Below, one piece after another: positions 7,964 to 17,522 of a DNA stretch of 64,000 nt. The stretch is from an uncultured Sutterella sp. (GTDB lineage: Bacteria; Pseudomonadota; Gammaproteobacteria; Burkholderiales; Burkholderiaceae_F), in NCBI GenBank assembly GCA_900545275.1, contig UQYG01000002.1, positions 145,978 to 209,977 on the forward strand, in the 5' to 3' direction. The position numbers and the translations under genes are program-made. Each line of letters starts with the position of its first letter. Positions within the stretch are counted from its first letter, which is position 1. The notes beneath the pieces are model-generated. The model did not search any database and was not told the origin of the DNA. It saw only the letters and a list, made by a program, of their open reading frames with translations.

Positions 7964-8656
7964 TCAGACCGTGTGCCACGCATGCACCGGCCAGCCCATT
8001 TCCTTCGCCTTTTCAAGGAGCACCGGATCGGGATCCACCACTTCCGTGGCGCCCGCGTAGAGAGCAAGCGGCAGGTCGTTGCGGCTGTCCGTAAAGAACA
8101 GCATGTCTTCGGGCTTCAATCCGTAGCGCGCGAGGACTTCCTGCACGCGCTCCACCTTCCCTTCCCGGAAGGAGGGAATCCCGTCGATTTCGTTCGTGAT
8201 GCGGCCCTTGTCGTCCGTCACCATGTCGATCCCGATCACGTTGTCGCCGGGCACGCCGAGACGCTCGGCGATGGGTTTGACGATGTAGGTGCAGGTGGCC
8301 GAGATGATCTGCACGGGAATGCCGAGGGCCTTCGCGCGTTCGATGCGCTCGAGCCCTTCGCGGTAGAAGTGCGGACGGATCCGGCGTTCGGCGAAGTCGT
8401 TCAAAAGTTCGTCGAGGCGCTCGGGATCGATTCCGTAGACCGCGGGCGTCACGGCGCGCAGATAGGCCGCGATGTCGAGCGTTCCCTTGTGGTACTCGGC
8501 CACCATGCGGTCGTTCTCTTCCTTGTAGAAGGGATCGGTGACGACCCCCTCTTCATAGAGATAGTCGATCCAGAGCTGCGAAGAGTCGCAGGCGATGAGC
8601 GTGTTGTCCAAGTCGAAGACGACGAGCTTCGGGGGATGTTCCGGAGAAAACGGCAT
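7964..8656 (-). CDS. HAD-superfamily (subfamily IB) phosphatase
   Basis: This 230-residue cytoplasmic HAD hydrolase carries the nucleophile motif FDLDNTL (Asp15 and Asp17), motif II Ile-Ile-Ser-Ala-Thr near residue 118 and motif IV FFTDSRNDLPL near 188. The helical cap between them is typical of the phosphoserine-phosphatase-like IB group (CicA/YfhB relatives). A strong AGGAGG precedes the ATG. It follows serB by 41 bases in one transcription unit. The substrate is unknown; a phosphomonoester such as a phospholipid or histidinol phosphate is possible for this subgroup. A decayed copy of its 3' end is at 4456-4560. Confidence 0.85.
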   Translation of the reverse strand: MPFSPEHPPKLVVFDLDNTLIACDSSQLWIDYLYEEGVVTDPFYKEENDRMVAEYHKGTLDIAAYLRAVTPAVYGIDPERLDELLNDFAERRIRPHFYREGLERIERAKALGIPVQIISATCTYIVKPIAERLGVPGDNVIGIDMVTDDKGRITNEIDGIPSFREGKVERVQEVLARYGLKPEDMLFFTDSRNDLPLALYAGATEVVDPDPVLLEKAKEMGWPVHAWHTV

Positions 8657-8697
8657 GAAAACCTCCTTTTATTATTTTTAAGGGATAACCCTGAGGG

Positions 8698-9546
8698 TCA
8701 AGTATTGTACCAAGACTCTTCGAAGAGGTGCGCGAGCGTATCGAGTCCGCCCTTGCGGACGGCGACGTCCGCGGCTTGCGCGAGGACGGCCTTTGCGTGG
8801 TACGCAACCCCGAGCCCTGCGGCGCGCACCATGAGAAGGTCGTTTGCGCCGTCCCCGGTCGCCATGGCGTTCTCGAGTCGGTCGCCCGCGACCGCCGTGA
8901 AGAGTTCCACGGCGCGGCGCTTTCCTTCGGCGTCGAGAATTTCTCCGCCCGCCGGCCCCGTCACCTCGCCCGTAAGGCGTCCGTCGCGAACCACCACTTC
9001 GTTCGTGAGCACCCCGTCGGCGCCGAGATGTTCGGCAACGTGGAGCGCGATCGGACGGAAACCGCCCGAAACGATCGTGGTCTTGACGCCGTGACCGCGC
9101 AGGAAAAGAAAGAGTTTCTCGACGCCCGGATTGTAGCGGACGCCCTCGATCGTCTTCTGAAGCACGGATTCGGGCGCGCCCTTCAAAAGCGCGACGCGCA
9201 GCTTCAGATTTTCCGTAAAGGGAAGATGCCCCTCCATCGCGCGGCGCGTGATGTCGGCCACCTGTTCGCCGACGCCGAAGCACGCCGCCATGTCGTCGAT
9301 GCACTCGTTGTCGATCAAGGTGCTGTCCATGTCGAAGAAGGCGTGGCGGATCGTCTCGAGACACGGAAGGGTTTCCAAAAAGAAGACGTCCCCTTCGATC
9401 GCGTCGGCGACGGCGCGAAGGGCCTTGCGGTCCGATTCCGCGTCGGGAAAAACGTCGAAGCGGATCGCCCCCGTTTGCCGACGCGGCTCGGGATAAACGT
9501 CAAGGCGAAGGGTTTCGGCTCCGGGGCCGGTCAAAATCGCAATCAT
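8698..9546 (-). CDS. serB: Phosphoserine phosphatase
   Basis: This 282-residue enzyme dephosphorylates O-phospho-L-serine in the last step of serine synthesis. The HAD catalytic motif FDMDSTLI (about 71-78), the following NECIDDMA substrate region, the Ser-Gly-Gly-Phe motif II near 165 and GDGANDLLM near 235 are all present. An N-terminal segment of about 65 residues resembles the regulatory extension of bacterial SerB. The ATG at 9546 is chosen; a TTG start at 9558 would add four residues and neither has a strong ribosome site. It lies between the phosphatase-fold gene and the HAD gene, all in the same direction. Confidence 0.9.
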   Translation of the reverse strand: MIAILTGPGAETLRLDVYPEPRRQTGAIRFDVFPDAESDRKALRAVADAIEGDVFFLETLPCLETIRHAFFDMDSTLIDNECIDDMAACFGVGEQVADITRRAMEGHLPFTENLKLRVALLKGAPESVLQKTIEGVRYNPGVEKLFLFLRGHGVKTTIVSGGFRPIALHVAEHLGADGVLTNEVVVRDGRLTGEVTGPAGGEILDAEGKRRAVELFTAVAGDRLENAMATGDGANDLLMVRAAGLGVAYHAKAVLAQAADVAVRKGGLDTLAHLFEESWYNT

Positions 9547-9676
9547 GCTTGCATCCAAAGTGGTTGGCGGACCCTCAAGGCCCGAAAGAGAATTCTTCGC
9601 GCCGAAACGAATGCCCTCCGCTTCGGCGCACGTTCGAATTGTCGGCGGCCCGAAGGCCGCGGGGGGACCGCGCTTC

Positions 9677-11194
9677 TCAGGCGATGCGTCCGCCTTCGAG
9701 CACGTAGCGGTGCCCCGCGTAGTCGCGGCGCTTCAGGTACTGCGTGAAGTCGCCGCAGGAGAGCGTAATCGTTTCCGTGACGGCGCGCCCGCTCTTTGAG
9801 GCATTCTCTCGTACTTCGCCCACGGCCTCCCGAAGGAAGCGCCCCTTCGGGAGCGGCAGCTGCGCCTCGTCGTCGAGGAGATGCAGCGACATCATGATCG
9901 TCACCGCGAGGTCGTCGTGACCCGCGGGTTCGTCGTGACGCGCGGCGCCCGGGAACATCGTGCCCGCGGCTCCGAGAAGACACTTCACTTCCTGAGGAAG
10001 GAGCCCCCCGTGGTTGCCCGCCCCGAGAGGAAGTTCCTCCATCATGACGAGCGTTCCCTTTTCCGCGTCGCCCCGCCCCACGATGCGAAGGTCCGGTCCC
10101 CGGACGTGGTCCGAGAAGACGAGGGCTTCCGAAAGCGTTCCCGGAACGATCCCCTCGACGTCGGCCGAACCCTTCGAGACGGGCTGCGAGAAAACGAGTC
10201 CCACGTCGGGAGAGGCCATGAGGGCGTCGCGCGCGCGAACGAGGTTCGCCTGCGAGGCGTCCCGGAACCAGAGGCCCGCGGCGTAGGTCCCGACGGCGAC
10301 CACGTCGGCCGATTCGGGATCGGCCCCGTTTCTCACGTCTTCGCCGCGAAGGACCGTAAAGCCCGCGTCGCGAAGCGGCCGGAGAAGATCCGCATGACGT
10401 TCCACGACGCCGTGGCCGTGGTCCGAGAGGACGACGAGCTGAATGCCTGCGTCCCGACCCTTCTCCTCCCACCAGGCGAGCACCTTGGCGAATTCGTCGT
10501 CGGCGCTGCGGCGGGCGGCTCGGGTGCGGTCGTCCCAAATACCGAATTCGTGCGAGGAATGGTCGGGTTCGCCGTACCAAAGGACGGTGACGTCGCCGAG
10601 TCCGCGCGGGACTTCGTATTCGAAGAAAAGCTCCGACAAAAGGGCGTTCCCGTCAAAGTCCGGGAACTTGAGCGGCACGGCCGCGAAGCGCTCGGCGATC
10701 GTACGGCCTTCGTCTTCGGGGACGATCGTCGTGAAGTCGTGCACGCAGAGATTCAGGTGCCCCGGGAACATCGCGGCTTCGTGATGCTGCAGACGGGTGC
10801 TTCCCGGCGAGTTCGCGCAGTAAACGCGAAGCGTGCGTCCGGCGCGCGCGAGGCGTTCGCCGAGGCTCGGAAGCGTGAAGAGCCCTTCTTCACCGAGCGA
10901 CTCGACCGACTTCACGCGGGAGCCCGCGAATACCGCGTCTTCGCCCTTTTTGCCGCGGCGGAAAAAGGCGTTCGCGATGATTCCGTGCTCGTTCGGGCGT
11001 CCGCCCGAGAAGATCGACGGATGGTTCACGTAGGTTTCGGTCGGGAAGGTCGAGAGGTAGTTCGTCCACTCTCGGTGACCGTCGAGAAAGGCCCGCAGGG
11101 CGGGCATGTCTTCCTTCGTCACGCAGTCGGGACGAAGACCGTCGAAGCCTACGAGCAAAAAGCGGGGCGAAGCGTGTTTCGTTTCTTTCGTCAT
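9677..11194 (-). CDS. Alkaline-phosphatase-fold phosphodiesterase / nucleotide pyrophosphatase family
   Basis: This 505-residue protein has no signal peptide. Visible metal and nucleophile motifs are GFDGLRPDCV near the N terminus, the Thr-Glu-Thr-Tyr-Val-Asn-His-Pro-Ser segment (nucleophile Thr followed by the NHPS type of motif), the WYGEPDHSSHEFG metal site, VVLSDHGHGVV and GNHGG near the C terminus. These match type I phosphodiesterase/nucleotide pyrophosphatase proteins of the alkaline phosphatase superfamily. The substrate is unknown. The start at 11194 follows GAAGGAAAAAC; an upstream frame extension is rejected. It precedes serB by 130 bases, so the three phosphatase-type genes may be cotranscribed. 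Confidence 0.85.
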   Translation of the reverse strand: MTKETKHASPRFLLVGFDGLRPDCVTKEDMPALRAFLDGHREWTNYLSTFPTETYVNHPSIFSGGRPNEHGIIANAFFRRGKKGEDAVFAGSRVKSVESLGEEGLFTLPSLGERLARAGRTLRVYCANSPGSTRLQHHEAAMFPGHLNLCVHDFTTIVPEDEGRTIAERFAAVPLKFPDFDGNALLSELFFEYEVPRGLGDVTVLWYGEPDHSSHEFGIWDDRTRAARRSADDEFAKVLAWWEEKGRDAGIQLVVLSDHGHGVVERHADLLRPLRDAGFTVLRGEDVRNGADPESADVVAVGTYAAGLWFRDASQANLVRARDALMASPDVGLVFSQPVSKGSADVEGIVPGTLSEALVFSDHVRGPDLRIVGRGDAEKGTLVMMEELPLGAGNHGGLLPQEVKCLLGAAGTMFPGAARHDEPAGHDDLAVTIMMSLHLLDDEAQLPLPKGRFLREAVGEVRENASKSGRAVTETITLSCGDFTQYLKRRDYAGHRYVLEGGRIA

Positions 11195-11516
11195 GTTTTT
11201 CCTTCTCTTTCGCGCCCGACGCACGGGCGCGCTGAGAATCACGGGAAAATCGGCCGCGCGGGAGAACGCCCGCACCGGGCCGAAAGGGATAAATGTACGG
11301 CACGGCGTACGAAAGGATCTCGAAAACCCTTTACGCCCGAAGCCCTCCCGGATTCACCGAAGGGACGACCCCGGGCACGAGCGGGATCGCAGCGCCGAGC
11401 GCGGTAAACCGCAGGTGTGAAACCCGAAAGCCCCGTGCGCCAGAAGCCGCCCCCGGACATGAATGAACGGCTCCGGACGCACCGGGATTCGGTTCTGCGC
11501 TCTCCGGCGTCTTTGG
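11195..11516. other. Non-coding stretch between the ABC importer and the phosphatase operon
   Basis: In these 322 bases I see no convincing gene. GC-rich short repeats are present but no clean hairpin with a T-run, so neither the importer's terminator nor the promoter of the phosphatase gene could be placed. Confidence 0.4.
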
Positions 11517-12368
11517 TCAGCGGTTCTCCGGATCGAGCTTCTGCTGCACGTAGTCGCCGAGAATCGACATCGAGAGCGTGGCGAGGACGATCACGACGCC
11601 CGGAATCACGGCGATCCACCAGGCCGAGGTGAGGTAGTCGCGCCCGAAGCCGAGCATGGTGCCCAAGGAGCTCATCGGCGGCTGCACGCCGACGCCGAGG
11701 AACGACAAGGACGTTTCGAGCAGAATCATTCCGGGGAAGTTAAGCGTCATGTTGACGACGAGCGCCGAGGCGATGTTCGGGAGAATGTGCTTCAACCCGA
11801 TGCGCCAGGTCGGAATCCCGAGGCCTTCCAGGGCGGAGGCGTAGCCTTCGGTGTAGGCCGAGCGCGCGAGGTTGCGCGTAAGCCGCGCGTAGCGGTCCCA
11901 GCCGTAGACCGTCATGATGACGACGATCACCGTGACGTCGGTGCCGAGAAAGGCGAGGATCGTCAAGGCCAGGATGATGAAGGGAAGACTCGCCGTGAAG
12001 TCGACCCCGGTGTTGACGAGGTCGTCGATGATCCCGCCGAAGCGGGCGGCGAGAAAGCCCAGAAGCGTCCCGACGATGGCGCCCAGAATCGTGCCGCAGA
12101 CGGCGAGGATGAAGGAGAGGCGCAGCGAATAGAGAAGCCGCGAGAAGACGTCGCGTCCGAGTTCGTCCGTCCCGAAGGGATGCGCCCAGGAGGTGAACGG
12201 CATCACGAGACGTGCCGTGAGGTCCATGTCCTCGAGCCCGTAGGGAGCGATCCAGGGCGCGAGGAGTCCCGAGACGAAGAAGAAGATCAAAAGCGCGGCG
12301 CTTCCCGGCACGAGCCACCCGCCCGCGGGCTTCAGAAGTCGGCGCGTGGAAACTGCGGTGTTCGACAT
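11517..12368 (-). CDS. dppC: Peptide ABC transporter permease (DppC/OppC family)
   Basis: This 283-residue inner-membrane protein has an N-terminal segment (about 18-40), the PFGTDELGRDVFSRLLY signature of DppC-type permeases (64-80), and about five further membrane spans. The EAA loop for the ATPase is Glu-Gly-Tyr-Ala-Ser-Ala-Leu-Glu-Gly-Leu-Gly around 175-185. It is the last gene of a binding protein, ATPase, DppB, DppC operon and starts 31 bases after the previous gene. Substrate class: short peptides, or possibly glutathione. The symbol is by family, not by proven substrate. Confidence 0.85.
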   Translation of the reverse strand: MSNTAVSTRRLLKPAGGWLVPGSAALLIFFFVSGLLAPWIAPYGLEDMDLTARLVMPFTSWAHPFGTDELGRDVFSRLLYSLRLSFILAVCGTILGAIVGTLLGFLAARFGGIIDDLVNTGVDFTASLPFIILALTILAFLGTDVTVIVVIMTVYGWDRYARLTRNLARSAYTEGYASALEGLGIPTWRIGLKHILPNIASALVVNMTLNFPGMILLETSLSFLGVGVQPPMSSLGTMLGFGRDYLTSAWWIAVIPGVVIVLATLSMSILGDYVQQKLDPENR

Positions 12369-12399
12369 GAAGGTTCCTTGAAAGAATGGTTCGTGAAAG

Positions 12400-13320
12400 T
12401 TACGAGGCCTTGCGAAGGCGCGGATTGACGACGAGCGCGAGCAGATCCATGCAGAGGTTCGCCGTGATGAGCGACGCCCCCGTAGCCAGGACGATCATCT
12501 GCACGACCGGAATGTCGCGGTTCGCGACCGACTGCACGAGAAGTTTTCCCACGCCCGGCCACGAGAAGACGTTTTCCGTGATGACGGCGCCCGCAACGAG
12601 GGTGCCGAGAAAAAAGCCCAGAATCGTGAGGATCGAGAGCATGGCGTTCGGAAGCGCGTGAAGCCAGATGATGCGCTTTCGCGGAAGTCCGCGCATGCGC
12701 GCCGCCTTGACGCAGGGCAGGTTCATCGCCTCGATCATGGCGGAGCGGGCGTAGCGCGAGAAGATCGCCGCTTCGCTCGTCGCCATCGTGATCACCGGCA
12801 TGATGTAGTGCCAGACGGTGGCGTTGCCGTAGGAAGGCAGAATGCCGAGCGTGATCGAGAAGATGAGAAGAAGGAGCACGCCCATGAAGAAGTTCGGGAC
12901 GGCGTAGCCGAAGACGCTCACGAACATCATGGTCTTGTCGACCCAGGTGTTGCGGTAGAGCGCCGCGACGACCCCCGAGGGGATGCCGATCAGAAGCGTC
13001 ACGACCGCGGTCGGGATCATGAGGTGCAGCGTCGCGTCGAGGGCTTCGAGGAAGACGTCCTTGACGGGGAGGCCCGTGAGGTAGCTCTTCCCCATGTCGA
13101 GCTGCAGGAACTTTCCGATGTAGATGAAGAACTGCTCCCAGAGCGGGCGGTTGAGGCCCCACTGCTCGCGAAACGCGGCGATGGCGGCGGCGTCCGCGCC
13201 GTCGCCCAGCATGATGCGGGCGGGGTCGCCCGTGAGGTGCAGCCCGAAGAAGACGCAGGCCGCGAGCAAAAAGAGCGTGAGGGCCGATCGGAAGACGATG
13301 CGGGCGATCAACGGGAACAT
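12400..13320 (-). CDS. dppB: Peptide ABC transporter permease (DppB/OppB family)
   Basis: This is a 306-residue permease with six predicted membrane spans. It opens with MFPLIARIVFRSALTLFLLA and has the family pattern TGDPARIMLGD, a long periplasmic loop and an EAA loop (VKAARMRGLPRKRIIW). The ATG at 13320 lies inside the end of the ATPase gene (13-base overlap), preceded by GGAGGAAAC, which indicates translational coupling. Longer upstream in-frame sequence overlaps the ATPase gene and is not used. Confidence 0.9.
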   Translation of the reverse strand: MFPLIARIVFRSALTLFLLAACVFFGLHLTGDPARIMLGDGADAAAIAAFREQWGLNRPLWEQFFIYIGKFLQLDMGKSYLTGLPVKDVFLEALDATLHLMIPTAVVTLLIGIPSGVVAALYRNTWVDKTMMFVSVFGYAVPNFFMGVLLLLIFSITLGILPSYGNATVWHYIMPVITMATSEAAIFSRYARSAMIEAMNLPCVKAARMRGLPRKRIIWLHALPNAMLSILTILGFFLGTLVAGAVITENVFSWPGVGKLLVQSVANRDIPVVQMIVLATGASLITANLCMDLLALVVNPRLRKAS

Positions 13321-15371
13321 TCGGTTTCCTCCATCTTTCCGAGAGACTTGAGGGCGTGTTCGGACGCCCAGCAGGCGATGCGGCGCTCCTCGCCCTTCAC
13401 TTCCGCGAGTTCGGGAACTTCGCGCGTGCACCGCTCGGTCGCCAAGGGACAGCGGTTTGCAAAAACGCAGCCTTCGGGGCGGTCGATCGGGCTCGGCATC
13501 GCGCCCTTCGGATAAAAGTGCACGACGGACGCGTCCGCCCCGGGGGTCGAGGCGAGGAGAAGTCTCGTGTAGGGGTGGAGCGGCCGGTGAAAGACGTCGT
13601 CCGTCTTTCCCGTCTCGACGATGCGCCCGAGGTACATGACGGTTACGCGGTCGCAGAGATAGCGCACGACGTTGAGGTTGTGCGACACGAAGAGCATCGA
13701 CATGCGGGTCGCGCGCTTGAGGCGAAGAAGAAGCTCGAGCACCTGCGCCTGAATCGAAACGTCGAGCGACGCCACAGGTTCGTCGCAGGCGAGAAGCGCC
13801 GGACGAAGCGCCACGGCGCGCGCGATGGCGGCGCGCTGGAGCTGTCCGCCCGACATCGTGGCAGGGAGACGCGTCATGTGGTGTTCGGGCATCCCGACCG
13901 CCTTCAGAACCTTCGCCGCCTCCTTCCGGGCGTCCTCCTTCGAGAGACCGCGGTGAACCACGAGGGGTTCGGCGACCTGATCGATCACGGGCATGCGCGA
14001 GTCAAAGCACCCGTAGGGGTCCTGATAGATCATCTGAAGCGCCGGGCGCTGCCTGCGCCACTCGGGCGTGCGCGGTTCGGGGAGCTCTTCGTCCTTGAAG
14101 CGCACCGACCCTTCGGTCGGACGCTGATGACCCAGGACGAGGCGCGCGAGCGTCGATTTGCCGCAGCCCGATTCGCCCACGAGCCCCATGACTTCGCCCG
14201 CACGGATCTGAAGATCGATGTCTTCGAGAACGTTCCAGGGCGTGAGTCGCCCGAAGAAGCCCTTTCGCGCGTAGTAGCAGTGGCGCTTCACGCGCACGTC
14301 GGAAATGACGGCGAAGTCCGTTTCCTGCGCGTCCCCGAAGGCGGCGTCCGCGAATTCCTCTTCGGGCTTGCTCTCGGCTTCGTGCGCGAGCGTGCAGCGG
14401 GACTGCCAGTGACCGTCGTCGAGCTTCTTCATCGCGTCGAAGGTCGTTCGGCAGCGCTCCGTCGCGCGGGCGCAGCGGCTCGCAAAGGGGCAGCCCTTCC
14501 CCAACTTGTCGGGCGGCGGAATTTCGCCCGGAATCGGAGTGAGCGATCCTCGCGTCGACGTCATGTCGGGCATCGCGTTCAAAAGCCCTTCCGTGTAGGG
14601 GTGCGCCGGATTCGGGATCACTTTTCCGACCGGTCCCTCTTCCAAAATGTTCCCCGCGTACATGACGGAGACGTCGTCGGCGACGTCGTGCGCGAGGTGA
14701 AGGTCGTGCGTGACGAGAAGCATCGACATCCCGCGCGCAAGCACGAGTTCGCGCAGTTCGGTCAAGAGTTCGCGCTGCACCACGACGTCCAGAGCCGTCG
14801 TCGGTTCGTCGGCGAGAAGAAGTTTCGGAGAGCCCACGAGGGCGAGCGCGATCATGATGCGCTGGCGCATGCCGCCCGAGAGCTGATGGGCGTAGGCGTC
14901 CATGCGCTTTTCGGGCGCCGTGATCCCGACCGTCTTCAGGTAGGAGAGCGCGATGTCGCGCAGGTCCGCCTCATGCGGCGTTCTGCCCGTACGGTAGTCG
15001 GGATGGCGGAAGCGGATGGTTTCGACGAGCTGCTCGCCGATCGTGCGCATGGGATTGAGGGCGCTCATGGCGTCCTGCACGACCATGCCGATTTCGGCGC
15101 CGCGGATCGCGCGGTATTCCTTTTCGGTGAGGCCCACGAGTTCGCGGTTTTCAAAGCGGATGCTTCCCGTCGTGCGGCTTTTGCGGCCGGCGAGACCCAG
15201 GATCGAGCGCGCGAGGACGCTCTTGCCCGAGCCCGACTCGCCGATCAGAGCGTGAATGACGCCCGGGCGCACGTCCAAATCGACGCCGTGGAGCACTTCC
15301 ACGGCCCCGAAGGAGACGCGCAGATCCCGAACGCGCAAAAGGGACGACGGCGTGGCTTCGTTTGGGGTCAT
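13308..15371 (-). CDS. Fused double ATPase of the peptide ABC importer (DppD-DppF fusion)
   Basis: This 687-residue protein has two complete ABC ATPase domains in tandem. The first has Walker A GESGSGKS, signature LSGGMRQR and Walker B LLLADEP. The second has GESGCGKS, signature MSGGQLQR and LLACDEP. Each is followed by an oligopeptide-transporter C-terminal domain with Cys-Pro-Phe-Ala-Ser-Arg-Cys or Cys-Val-Phe-Ala-Asn-Arg-Cys patterns, which in relatives can hold an iron-sulfur cluster. GsiA-type proteins have the same layout. The ATG at 15371 is taken although its ribosome site is weak; a GTG at 15413 lies within a hairpin. Confidence 0.9.
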   Translation of the reverse strand: MTPNEATPSSLLRVRDLRVSFGAVEVLHGVDLDVRPGVIHALIGESGSGKSVLARSILGLAGRKSRTTGSIRFENRELVGLTEKEYRAIRGAEIGMVVQDAMSALNPMRTIGEQLVETIRFRHPDYRTGRTPHEADLRDIALSYLKTVGITAPEKRMDAYAHQLSGGMRQRIMIALALVGSPKLLLADEPTTALDVVVQRELLTELRELVLARGMSMLLVTHDLHLAHDVADDVSVMYAGNILEEGPVGKVIPNPAHPYTEGLLNAMPDMTSTRGSLTPIPGEIPPPDKLGKGCPFASRCARATERCRTTFDAMKKLDDGHWQSRCTLAHEAESKPEEEFADAAFGDAQETDFAVISDVRVKRHCYYARKGFFGRLTPWNVLEDIDLQIRAGEVMGLVGESGCGKSTLARLVLGHQRPTEGSVRFKDEELPEPRTPEWRRQRPALQMIYQDPYGCFDSRMPVIDQVAEPLVVHRGLSKEDARKEAAKVLKAVGMPEHHMTRLPATMSGGQLQRAAIARAVALRPALLACDEPVASLDVSIQAQVLELLLRLKRATRMSMLFVSHNLNVVRYLCDRVTVMYLGRIVETGKTDDVFHRPLHPYTRLLLASTPGADASVVHFYPKGAMPSPIDRPEGCVFANRCPLATERCTREVPELAEVKGEERRIACWASEHALKSLGKMEETECSR

Positions 15372-15391
15372 AGGGGTTTGGCGTATGGCAA

Positions 15392-15428
15392 CAAGGGCCC
15401 GGCGGGCGCTCACGCCCCTCCCGGGCCC
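15392..15428 (-). terminator. Intergenic hairpin between binding-protein and ATPase genes
   Basis: GGGCCCGG / CCGGGCCC encloses a GC-rich loop that can extend the pairing, starting about 15 bases after the binding-protein stop, with CTTGTTG after it. Such partial terminators commonly keep binding-protein mRNA in excess over the transporter genes. Confidence 0.6.
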
Positions 15429-15442
15429 GGGGAGTGTCGGAA

Positions 15443-16984
15443 TTACTGGAAGGAGAGGTTGTCGGCCGAGAGGTCGAGCGAGCCCTGCGTGCCAGGCGTC
15501 CAGTTCACGTTCTTCTGCTTCGCGTAGATCATCGGAAGCTGATAGAGCGGGCAGGCGTAGGGATCGTCCGCGAAGATCGCGAGCATCGTTTCCCAGGCCT
15601 TCTTGCGTTCGGCCGGATCCACCGAGTTTTCGAGGATCTTGCCCTGCTCCACGAACTTCGCGTAGGAAGGCGTGCTTTCACCGAAGAAGCCCATCGAAAC
15701 CCAGGAACTGCCCGGCTTCATGCGGCGCCAGAGCTGTGCGGCCGGATCCGGGAAGTAGGCCGAGAAGCTCGCGTTGTTGATCATGCGGTCCTTCCCGGCG
15801 GCTTCGACCTGCGTCCAGTTTTCCTTCACTTCGATCTTGACGTTGAGGCCCACGGCCTTCAACATGCCGGCGATCGCCTGCGAAACCGTCATTTCCTGCG
15901 TGTAGTAGCCCACCTGGATGCGCCAGACGATGGGTTCGCCCTTGTAGCCCGAAGCCTTGACGAGCTCCTTGGCCTTCGCGGGGTCGTAGAGCTTCTTGTC
16001 GGCGTCGGCGAGATAGAGATCGCCGAAGGTCTTCGACTGGAAGCTGTTGGCGGTGACCGTCTGGTTCGAGAAGAGCGCCTGCACGAGGAGGTCGCGGTCG
16101 ATCGCGTGGAGGATCGCCCGACGGAGTTCCTTCTTCTGCATGACGGGGTTTGAGAGCATGTCGAAGACGAGGCCGTAGACGTTGTCGACCGGACCGCCGA
16201 CCACTTCGATCTTCGTTTCCTTCGAGAGCGTCTTCACCTGATCGGGCGGGACTTCGGTGATGAGGTCGAATTCGCCAGAGCGCAGACCCGCGACGCGGGC
16301 GGAGAGTTCCGGAACTTCCACGAAGACCACGTTGTCGGCCGGCGCCTTCTTGCCCCAGTAGTTGTCAAAGCGGGTGAGTTCGATGCGGTTCCCCGTCTTG
16401 AAGTCGACGATCTTGTAGGGACCCGTGCCGACGGGCTTCTTGATCCAGTTGTCCCAACCGCCCGCGGCTTCATAGGATTCTTTCGAAACGATTTCGGACA
16501 TGCGCGCCGAGAAACGACGCTCGATGAGCGGGTCGGCCGCCTTCATCGTGACCTGCACGGTGTAGTCGTCGATCTTCTTGATTTCCTTGATGCCGCCGAG
16601 GAATTCCCAGGCGTGCGCACGGCCCGGGGCCTTTTCGCCCGAGAAGCGTTCGGGACCGAAGGAGAAGATCACGTCGTCGGCGGTAAAGGGCGTGCCGTCG
16701 TGAAAGACGACGCCCTGACGAAGCTTGAATTCCACCGTTTCGGGGGAGAGGCGCTTCCAGGATTCCGCAAGACCCGCGGAAAGAGCGCCCGTCTTCTGGT
16801 CGGCGTGCACGAGCGTTTCGTAGATCGAGTAGACGACGCGGTCCGTGGAGTTGGAATTGAAGCCCTGCGGTTCGACCGTGGGGGGAAGCTGCGGCATGGC
16901 GATCACCATGCGTTCGGCCGAAGCGAAGGCGCAGGCGCCGCAGGCGGCGAGAAGCGTGGCGGCAACGATTTTCTTCATCTGCAT
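15443..16984 (-). CDS. dppA: Periplasmic peptide-binding protein, ABC family 5
   Basis: This 513-residue protein has a signal peptide at 1-22 (MQMKKIVAATLLAACGACAFA) without a lipobox at the cut, so it is probably soluble in the periplasm. The body is a family 5 solute-binding protein: RQGVVFHDGTPFTADDVIFS, GTGPYKIVDF, and an Arg-Arg-Ala-Ile-Leu-His-Ala-Ile-Asp-Arg segment. CGGAGA sits 7 bases before the ATG at 16984. It is the first gene of the importer operon. Ligand: short peptides or related compounds; this cannot be refined from sequence. Confidence 0.9.
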   Translation of the reverse strand: MQMKKIVAATLLAACGACAFASAERMVIAMPQLPPTVEPQGFNSNSTDRVVYSIYETLVHADQKTGALSAGLAESWKRLSPETVEFKLRQGVVFHDGTPFTADDVIFSFGPERFSGEKAPGRAHAWEFLGGIKEIKKIDDYTVQVTMKAADPLIERRFSARMSEIVSKESYEAAGGWDNWIKKPVGTGPYKIVDFKTGNRIELTRFDNYWGKKAPADNVVFVEVPELSARVAGLRSGEFDLITEVPPDQVKTLSKETKIEVVGGPVDNVYGLVFDMLSNPVMQKKELRRAILHAIDRDLLVQALFSNQTVTANSFQSKTFGDLYLADADKKLYDPAKAKELVKASGYKGEPIVWRIQVGYYTQEMTVSQAIAGMLKAVGLNVKIEVKENWTQVEAAGKDRMINNASFSAYFPDPAAQLWRRMKPGSSWVSMGFFGESTPSYAKFVEQGKILENSVDPAERKKAWETMLAIFADDPYACPLYQLPMIYAKQKNVNWTPGTQGSLDLSADNLSFQ

Positions 16985-17522
16985 GAGGGTTCTCCGAGAA
17001 GATGACTTCGGAGAAGGCCGCACAACGCCCTCTGCCGAATGTCCGTTTTACGTTGCCGAAATTATTTCGAACGGATTTGACACTTCCGTGACGGCTTCAT
17101 GACATTTCGATGACGAGGCGCGGACGGCGGGAAACACTCCGTCCCCGACGCGCCGGGCAACTCAACCCGACCGGCTTCGCCTATGCGGAAAGGAGAGACG
17201 GACGGTCGCCCCGACGACGATGGGCACGAAAAACTCGAGAGAACTCATCGCTTCCCTTTATGACGTTTTCGTGAACCCGACCCTCTGTGCCCGCAGAAAG
17301 CCGCGGAGAAAGCCTTTCCGGTCGAAGCGGATGAACGCTGCAAACATCGGAGGGACGGCGTCCGACTTTCCGGTACAACCGGGCCCGCAAGCGCCCTCCT
17401 CTCTGCCGACGCCCCCTCATTCCAAACCTCTCCCGTCCCAAGATGCCGGCCCTCCGTTTCTTCCAAACCGTTCTTCCAATCGCAAAACAATACCAATCAA
17501 AATTTGGAAGAAAGTTTGATCG
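16985..17522. other. Non-coding region upstream of the peptide importer
   Basis: These 538 bases hold no convincing gene. The minus-strand promoter of the importer must lie in the first 150 bases, where TTCGAAATAATTTCGG is an AT-rich imperfect palindrome (near 17055-17070). The rest, up to 17522, has decayed-looking open frames that I could not assign. Confidence 0.4.

Noticed and set aside
9640..9662. GCGGCC-CGAA-GGCCGC hairpin between serB and the phosphatase-fold gene as terminator.
   Set aside because: Stem of only six base pairs and no T-run on the minus strand; the genes are more likely cotranscribed.
13356..15527. Very long plus-strand open frame opposite the fused ABC ATPase (also similar ones at 21247-22734, 22786-25407, 26613-28619 and 55309-57225).
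   Set aside because: These are antisense shadows produced by GC-rich codon use of the real minus-strand genes; they are Arg/Val/Glu-rich, have no ribosome sites and match no family.
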